Below are positions 58,936-64,000 of a stretch of 64,000 nucleotides of DNA, in pieces. The first letter of the stretch is position 1. Each line of letters begins with the position of its first letter. The notes under the pieces are model-generated. The model had not been told where the DNA came from and did no database searches. It was given only the letters and a program-made list of their open reading frames with translations. The DNA lies in NCBI RefSeq assembly GCF_003688995.1, contig NZ_PENI01000044.1, positions 1 through 64,000 of the forward strand. The letters run 5' to 3'. The DNA is from Streptomyces shenzhenensis (lineage in GTDB: Bacteria; Actinomycetota; Actinomycetes; Streptomycetales; Streptomycetaceae). The translations under genes were made by a program, and so were the position numbers.

Positions 58936-60930
58936 TCACGCTCCCGTGGCGACGAGGAGGACGGCGACCGCCAGGACGACGGTGCCGGCGAGCAGCGCGC
59001 TCACATAGGTCTGTACGTTGCCGGTCTGGGCGCGCCGTACGGCGGCCCCGAGCAGGCGGGGCAGCGCCGCCGCGCCGCGTACGTAGGTGTCGACGACCTC
59101 GCGGTCGAGGAACCGGACGAGACTCGCTCCCGCCTGGACCGGGCGGACGAACAGTGCCGCGTACACGGCGTCCAGGTGGAAGCCGCTGGCGGCGGGCCGG
59201 TGGAGCGGGCCGAGCAGCAGCCGTCCGGGGTCGGCCGGGTCGGGGGCGTAGGCCACGTCGCCGTAGGCGGGCCGGTGGCTGGCGATGGCCTCCGCCTCGA
59301 CCAGTCCGGCGTCGGCCTCGGGGTGGGCGGCGACCGCTCCCATCGGGGTGCGGGCTGCCAGTGCGGTGGTGCGCTGCCAGGCACCGTAGGTGACCAGTCC
59401 GCCGACCAGGGCGAGCCCTGTGCCGAGCACCGAGGTGGTGAGGGTCGGGGCCAGGCTGCCGCCGTCGAACCAGTCGGGCAGCAGTCGGAAGGCGAGGCCG
59501 CCGAAGGCCAGCGAGGGCACGGCGAGCACCCACAGCACGACGGTCATGGTGAGCGGCTGCCGGCCGTGGTCCGGGGCCTCGGTTCCCCGGCCGCGGAAGG
59601 CGAGCAGCCACAGGCGGGTCGCGTACGCGGCGGTGAGGAGGGCGGTCAACAGGCCGGCGAGGAGGACGATCCAGCCCGCGCCGCCGGGGGCGTGCTCGGT
59701 GTGGCCGGTGGCGACGTGCTCGGCCGCGCCGAGGACGGACTCCTTGGAGAAGAAGCCGCTGAACGGCGGGATCGCGGCGAGCGCGAGGAGCGCCACGGTC
59801 ATCGTCCAGTACGCGTCGGGGACGCGGTCACGCAGCCGGCTCATGCGGGACATGGCGGCCAGCGAGTTGGTGCCGGCGGCGTGGATGATCACGCCGGCGG
59901 CGAGGAACAGCAGCGCCTTGAAGGCGCCGTGGGACAGGAGGTGGAAGACGGCGGCACCGCGGTCGCCGACCGCCAACGCGCCGGTCATGTAGCCGAGCTG
60001 GCCGATCGTGGAGTAGGCGAGGACACGTTTGATGTCGTCCTGGGCGAGCGCGGCGAGCGCCGAGCCGGCCATGGTGACGGCGGCCATGAAGGCGAGGACG
60101 ACCATCGCGGCCGTGGAGGCCTGGAAGACGGGGAGGAGACGGGCGACGAAGTAGACACCGGCGGCGACCATCGTCGCGGCGTGGATCAGCGCGGAGACGG
60201 GCGTGGGGCCCGCCATCGCGTCGGGGAGCCAGGTGTGCAGCGGGAACTGCGCCGACTTGCCCGCCACGCCCGCGAGAAGCAGCAGGGCGATCAGCGTCGG
60301 ATGGTCGAGTCCGCCGCTCGCGACGGTGCCGAGGACGCGGGTGATGCGGAAGGACCCGGCGTCGGTGGCGAGGGCGAACAGGCCGATCAGGAAGGGCACA
60401 TCGCCGAGCTTGGTGACGAGGAAGGCCTTGAGAGAGGCGGCGCGGGCCTCCGGGGTCTCCCAGTAGTGGCCGACCAGGAAGTAGGAGCAGATGCCCATGA
60501 CTTCCCAGCCGACCAGCAGCACGATCAGGTCGCCGGAGTAGACGACCAGGAACATCGCGGAGGTGAAGAGAGAGACGAGAGCGGCGTAGGAGGGGTAGCG
60601 CGGGTCGTCGCGCAGATAGCCGGTCGAGTAGATCTGCACGCAGGTGGCTACGGCCCCGACCAGGAGGGCGACGAGAGCGGCGAAGCCGTCGATGTGCAGG
60701 GCGAGTTCGATCGGGACCGAGCCGGTGGGCGTCAGCTCGGTGGCGGAGTCGATCGCGTCGCCGCCGCCCTGGCGCACGGCGACCAGTACGGCCAGCAGCA
60801 GGGCGGCGAGGGTCGGCAGGACGGCGAGCGGGCGGACGAAGCCCGGAGCCGTGCGGCCGAGCAGCAGCCCGGCCGCGGCACCCAGGAACGGCAGGAGGGG
60901 GACGAGAACGGCGAGGGTGGTCGTGGTCAC
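58936..60930 (-). CDS. nuoL: NADH-quinone oxidoreductase subunit L
   Basis: Largest antiporter-like subunit, 664 aa from GTG 60930, which overlaps the nuoK stop (GTGA). Motifs VGWEVMGICSYFLVGHYW, AQFPLHTWLPDAMAGPTPVSALIHAATMV, DIKRVLAYSTIGQLGYM, HLLSHGAFKALLFL. The long C-terminal amphipathic helix of NuoL is represented by LVRFLDREVVDTYVRGAAALPR and a last transmembrane segment. Confidence 0.95.
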   Translation of the reverse strand: MTTTTLAVLVPLLPFLGAAAGLLLGRTAPGFVRPLAVLPTLAALLLAVLVAVRQGGGDAIDSATELTPTGSVPIELALHIDGFAALVALLVGAVATCVQIYSTGYLRDDPRYPSYAALVSLFTSAMFLVVYSGDLIVLLVGWEVMGICSYFLVGHYWETPEARAASLKAFLVTKLGDVPFLIGLFALATDAGSFRITRVLGTVASGGLDHPTLIALLLLAGVAGKSAQFPLHTWLPDAMAGPTPVSALIHAATMVAAGVYFVARLLPVFQASTAAMVVLAFMAAVTMAGSALAALAQDDIKRVLAYSTIGQLGYMTGALAVGDRGAAVFHLLSHGAFKALLFLAAGVIIHAAGTNSLAAMSRMSRLRDRVPDAYWTMTVALLALAAIPPFSGFFSKESVLGAAEHVATGHTEHAPGGAGWIVLLAGLLTALLTAAYATRLWLLAFRGRGTEAPDHGRQPLTMTVVLWVLAVPSLAFGGLAFRLLPDWFDGGSLAPTLTTSVLGTGLALVGGLVTYGAWQRTTALAARTPMGAVAAHPEADAGLVEAEAIASHRPAYGDVAYAPDPADPGRLLLGPLHRPAASGFHLDAVYAALFVRPVQAGASLVRFLDREVVDTYVRGAAALPRLLGAAVRRAQTGNVQTYVSALLAGTVVLAVAVLLVATGA

Positions 60931-61307
60931 GTGGTGGCCTCAGCCTTCTCCGCGGCGGGGGCGCCGCTGTCGGGGCCGTCGCTCTCGGGGCCCTCGGCGG
61001 TGTCGCGGAGCCGGTCGATGTCGGAGGTGCCGCGGTTGCGGTGGACGGCGAGGACGATCGCCAGGCCGATGCCGATCTCGGCGGCGGCGATGGCGATGGT
61101 GAACAGGGTCAGGGCCTGGCCGGAGTGCAGGGTCTCCGCGGCGGCCTTGCTGAGCCAGACGTCGAAGGCGACCAGGTTGAGGTTGACGGCGTTGAGCATC
61201 AGCTCGACCGACATCAGGACGAGGATCGCGTTGCGGCGGGCGAGAACGCCGTACAGGCCGGTGCAGAACAGGAGGGCGGAGAGCACGACGGGATAGACGA
61301 GGTGCAT
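60927..61307 (-). CDS. nuoK: NADH-quinone oxidoreductase subunit K
   Basis: 126 aa, three transmembrane segments with the conserved Glu residues in VLMSVELMLNAVNLNLVAF and AIAAAEIGIGLAIVL. ATG 61307 overlaps the nuoJ stop. A hydrophilic tail of about 30 residues rich in Asp/Glu/Ala (RLRDTAEGPESDGPDSGAP) is longer than in E. coli NuoK. Confidence 0.95.
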   Translation of the reverse strand: MHLVYPVVLSALLFCTGLYGVLARRNAILVLMSVELMLNAVNLNLVAFDVWLSKAAAETLHSGQALTLFTIAIAAAEIGIGLAIVLAVHRNRGTSDIDRLRDTAEGPESDGPDSGAPAAEKAEATT

Positions 61308-61918
61308 CAGCGGGCTCCTTCCGCTCGCTCGGCGGCGGCCTGGCCGTCGCGGGCGCCGGGGACCTCCGGGCCGGCCGCGTCCGCCTTCGCCTTGCGGGAC
61401 AGGACGATCGCGCCGACCAGGGCGGCGAGGAGGAGGACGGACAGGGCCTCGAAGGGGAGGACCCAGTGCTGGAAGAGGCTTTCGCCGGTGACCTTCGTCG
61501 ATCCGGCGGCGGCACCGTCCAGGTCGATCCAGGTGGCGCGGAACGCGTCGACGACCACCCAGACCAGGGCGGCCGCGGCGGCGACGGCCACGGTGAGGGC
61601 GGCCCAGCGGTTGCCGGAGTCCGCGTCCGGGGAGCGGCCGATGGGGGCCTTGGTGAGCATCAGACCGAACAGCAGGAGGACGACGACGGAACCGACATAG
61701 ATGAGGACCTGCACCCAGGCGATGAACTCGGCGGTGAGCAGGAGGTACTCGACGGCGAGGCCGCCGAGGGTGACCACGAGCCACAGGGCGGCGTGCACCA
61801 GTTGCCGGGTGGTGACGCTGACGAGCGCGGCGCCGAAGGTGACCAGGCCGACGAGGAGGAAGGCGATCTCGACGCCGGTCGGGGACAGGAAGCCGTGGGT
61901 CGGGGCGGCAAGGCTCAC
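61307..61918 (-). CDS. nuoJ: NADH-quinone oxidoreductase subunit J
   Basis: 203 aa from GTG 61918, overlapping the nuoI stop (GTGA). Five transmembrane segments; conserved Tyr/Gly helix GLAVEYLLLTAEFIAWVQVLIYVGSVVVLLLF. C-terminal tail of about 30 residues rich in Ala/Glu. Confidence 0.94.
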   Translation of the reverse strand: MSLAAPTHGFLSPTGVEIAFLLVGLVTFGAALVSVTTRQLVHAALWLVVTLGGLAVEYLLLTAEFIAWVQVLIYVGSVVVLLLFGLMLTKAPIGRSPDADSGNRWAALTVAVAAAAALVWVVVDAFRATWIDLDGAAAGSTKVTGESLFQHWVLPFEALSVLLLAALVGAIVLSRKAKADAAGPEVPGARDGQAAAERAEGAR

Positions 61919-62466
61919 GTGTCTCCCCCCTGGGGCTCGGCCTGGGCGGCGGCCAGCTTCTCGGCGGTCTTGCGGGCGGCGGCGATCTCCTTGGGCTCCT
62001 CCGCGCCGGCGTCGAGGGCGGGCGGGGCCGGGACGGTCCACATCCACTCGCGGAGCTTGTCGCGTTCGTGGGTGAGTTCGCGGATGTCGGTCTCGGCGTA
62101 CTCGAACTCCGGGGACCAGAACAGCGCGTCGAAGGGACAGACCTCGATGCAGATACCGCAGTACATGCAGAGGGAGAAGTCGATGGCGAAGCGGTCGAGG
62201 ACGTTGCGGCTGCGGTCGCGTCCGCCGGGGGCGGCGGCGGGGATCGTCTCCTTGTGGGAGTCGATGTAGATGCACCAGTCGGGGCACTCGCGGGCGCACA
62301 GCATGCAGACCGTGCAGTTCTCCTCGAACAGGCCGATGACGCCGCGGGTGCGCGGCGGGAGGTCGGGCTGGACGTCGGGGTACTGCGCGGTGACGGTCTT
62401 CTTCGTCATCGTGCGGAGGGTGACGGCCAGGCCCTTGGCGAGGCCGCTGCCAGGGATGGGGGCCAT
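61915..62466 (-). CDS. nuoI: NADH-quinone oxidoreductase subunit I
   Basis: 183 aa, two 4Fe-4S clusters: CTVCMLCARECP and CMYCGICIEVCP. Passes electrons to NuoB and quinone. ATG 62466 is 2 nt after the nuoH stop. N-terminal amphipathic helix AKGLAVTLRTMTKKTVT anchors it to the membrane arm. The C-terminal 40 residues are Ala/Glu/Lys-rich. Confidence 0.95.
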   Translation of the reverse strand: MAPIPGSGLAKGLAVTLRTMTKKTVTAQYPDVQPDLPPRTRGVIGLFEENCTVCMLCARECPDWCIYIDSHKETIPAAAPGGRDRSRNVLDRFAIDFSLCMYCGICIEVCPFDALFWSPEFEYAETDIRELTHERDKLREWMWTVPAPPALDAGAEEPKEIAAARKTAEKLAAAQAEPQGGDT

Positions 62467-62468
62467 GG

Positions 62469-63437
62469 CTACTGGATCACCACCTTGACGATGCCGGTGA
62501 GGGCGATCTGGGCGAGGGAAAGGGGGACGAGGAGGGTCCAGGAGAACTTCTGGAGCTGGTCCTCGCGCAGCCGCGGGTAGGTGACGCGGAGCCAGATGAC
62601 CACGAAGGCGAGGATCGCCGTCTTCAGCAGGGTCCAGACCCAGCCGAGGCCGTCGGCACCCCACGGGCCGTGCCAGCCGCCCAGGAAGAGGACGGTGGTC
62701 AGGCCGCACAGGACGATGATTCCGGCGTACTCGGCGAGCAGGAACAGGGCGAAGCGCAGGCCGGTGTACTCGGTGTACGCGCCGAAGATGATCTCCGAGT
62801 CGGCGACCGGCATGTCGAAGGGCGGGCGCTGCAGTTCGGCGAGGCCGGCGACGAAGAAGACGATCGCGCCGACGATCTGCCAGGGCAGCCACCACCACTC
62901 GAAGGCGTCGAGGATGCCGGGGAGGGAGACCGTGCCGGCCGCCATCGCCACGGAGGCGGCGGCGAGCAGCATCGGGAGTTCGTAGGCGAGGAGTTGGGCG
63001 GCGGTGCGCAGGCCGCCGAGGAGGGAGAACTTGTTGGCGCTGGCCCAGCCCGCCATGAGCGAGCCGAGGACGCCGACGGCCATCACCGCGAGGACGAAGA
63101 AGACGCCCGCGTCGAGGACCTGGCCGACCGCGCCCTCGCCGGGGCCGATCGGGATGGCGAGCAGTACGAGCAGATACGGGAGGAGGGCGACGGCCGGGGC
63201 GAGCTGGAAGATGCGGCGGTCGGCGCCGTTCGGGACGACGTCCTCCTTCTGCGCGAACTTGACGCCGTCCGCGATGAGTTGGGCCCAGCCGTGGAAGCCG
63301 CCGGCGTACATCGGGCCGAGGCGGCCCTGCATGTGCGCCATCACCTTGTGCTCGGTCTGACCGACGATCAGGGGGAAGGTGAGGAAGACGACGAACACGA
63401 CGAGGAGTCGCAGGGCGACGTCCAGCACGCCGTTCAC
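62469..63437 (-). CDS. nuoH: NADH-quinone oxidoreductase subunit H
   Basis: 322 aa from GTG 63437, quinone-chamber membrane subunit, about eight segments. Motifs KVMAHMQGRLGPMYAGGFHG, ADGVKFAQKEDVVP, ELQRPPFDMPVADSEIIFGAYTEYTG (family signature). The GTG overlaps the stop of the upstream gene (GTGA). Confidence 0.96.
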   Translation of the reverse strand: MNGVLDVALRLLVVFVVFLTFPLIVGQTEHKVMAHMQGRLGPMYAGGFHGWAQLIADGVKFAQKEDVVPNGADRRIFQLAPAVALLPYLLVLLAIPIGPGEGAVGQVLDAGVFFVLAVMAVGVLGSLMAGWASANKFSLLGGLRTAAQLLAYELPMLLAAASVAMAAGTVSLPGILDAFEWWWLPWQIVGAIVFFVAGLAELQRPPFDMPVADSEIIFGAYTEYTGLRFALFLLAEYAGIIVLCGLTTVLFLGGWHGPWGADGLGWVWTLLKTAILAFVVIWLRVTYPRLREDQLQKFSWTLLVPLSLAQIALTGIVKVVIQ

Positions 63438-64000
63438 TGCGGGCCTCCTAGGGGAGTGTCGGGCGCGTTGTCCTGAGCGCTGTCGGGAGCGGGGTCGGGA
63501 GTGGGCGCGCCAGGGGCTGGGGCGGCGGCGGTGCGACCGGCCGTGGGCGGCTCGTCCGAGGGGGCCGGTTCACCAGGAGCCGGCTTCTCGTGCCCCGGCT
63601 TCGCGGACCCGGACTCCTCGGAGGCCGTTGCCTCGGAACGGGGCGCCTCGGAACGGGACTTCTCGGACACCGGCTCCTCGGAACCGGACTCCTCGGACAC
63701 CCGCTCCTTGGACGCCGGCTGCTCGGACGCCGGGTTCTCGGGCCGGGGCTCTCCGGGCTCTGCTTCCTCGGCCGTCGGGTTGTCGACCGTGGGCCTGCCG
63801 TCGTCGCCGTCGGTGTTGGTGTCCGACGGCGCGTCGGCCGCCCGGCCGGACTCCGGCGCCGGACGCGTCTCGGCCCCGGGGCTCGCCTCCACGGGTTCGG
63901 GGGCGGTGGGCTCCGCCTGCGGGGGCCGCTGTCGTTCCGGTTCGTCAAAGGCGGGGCGGGCGTGGTGCCAGGGCGCGTCCGAGCTGCGGGGCGCCGTGGG
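63434..64000 (-). CDS. C-terminal acidic tail of the gene upstream of nuoH (cut by window edge)
   Basis: Frame open from the window edge to the stop at 63434, about 188 codons. The start of the visible part reads ...DAPWHHARPAFDEPE, then almost pure Glu/Ser/Pro/Ala with repeated SEE/SEK/SEA units (for example SEESGSEEPVSEKSRSEAPR). Because nuoH overlaps its stop, it belongs to the nuo operon; by synteny it is probably NuoD or NuoC, but no diagnostic residue is in view. Such a tail is not a normal part of those subunits. Confidence 0.6.
   Translation of the reverse strand, partial: PTAPRSSDAPWHHARPAFDEPERQRPPQAEPTAPEPVEASPGAETRPAPESGRAADAPSDTNTDGDDGRPTVDNPTAEEAEPGEPRPENPASEQPASKERVSEESGSEEPVSEKSRSEAPRSEATASEESGSAKPGHEKPAPGEPAPSDEPPTAGRTAAAPAPGAPTPDPAPDSAQDNAPDTPLGGPQ

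Noticed and set aside
57427..61296. Plus-strand open frame of 1289 codons
   Set aside because: Antisense to nuoM, nuoL and nuoK, Gly/Glu/Gln/Asp-rich shadow composition.

Overview
The window is high-GC actinobacterial DNA and almost certainly a Streptomyces chromosome. Three things point there: strong G/C bias at third codon positions, GTG and TTG starts preceded by AGGAG-type ribosome binding sites, and a gene order that matches the ribosomal core of Streptomyces as I know it (rpmG-hadA-hadB, murB, add, aspC, tRNA-Trp, secE-nusG-rplKA, rplJL-rpoBC, rpsLG-fusA-tuf, then S10-spc-alpha). The species cannot be named from this sequence.

Layout. Positions 1-15019 (minus strand) hold the complete S10-spc-alpha super-operon, read from rpsJ down to rpoA, which is cut by the left edge. 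It includes secY, adk, map and infA. Positions 15020-18500 form an accessory gap with gdhA, a hypothetical protein and a divergent WXG100-like gene. Positions 18515-22877 hold the str operon (rpsL-rpsG-fusA-tuf), 23297-30788 hold rpoB-rpoC, and 31348-32375 hold rplJ-rplL. Two paralogous lipoproteins follow, then rplK-rplA, nusG, secE and tRNA-Trp. Positions 37850-45439 carry aspC and add on the plus strand, an array of 69-bp repeats, murB, an MFS exporter with its TetR regulator, hadB-hadA, rpmG, and tRNAs for Met and Thr. Positions 45700-55513 are a looser accessory stretch: a degenerate amidohydrolase, an NAD(P)-binding protein, Dps, a small secreted peptide, tRNA-Tyr, YajQ, a GlsB-like protein, two immunity-fold proteins (SUKH and barstar-like), YccF, a DUF2231-like membrane protein and HtpX. 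Positions 55781-64000 hold the membrane part of a second complex I cluster (nuoH-I-J-K-L-M-N), in which almost every junction is a stop/start overlap, preceded by the acidic low-complexity tail of a gene cut by the right edge.

How the genes work together. About half of the window builds the translation and transcription machinery: 31 ribosomal proteins, EF-Tu, EF-G, IF-1, RNA polymerase alpha (partial), beta and beta', NusG, and the SecY/SecE translocon. The nuo genes form a proton-pumping quinone-linked module.

The most interesting layer lies between the genes. Several spacers inside the ribosomal operons can fold into closed RNA domains by inverted repeats 70-140 nt apart (rpmJ-rpsM, rpsN-rpsH, rplJ-rplL). 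In two of them duplicated strands compete for one partner, as in a switch. A 27-nt hairpin motif is shared almost exactly by the rpsJ and rpsL leaders, and a terminator-like hairpin sits inside the rplJ leader. Other points to follow are a pair of matching TetR operators, Asn at rifampicin-pocket position 442 of RpoB, and a tandem 69-bp intergenic repeat. All functional statements rest on reading the sequence and on family knowledge; no search or folding program was run.
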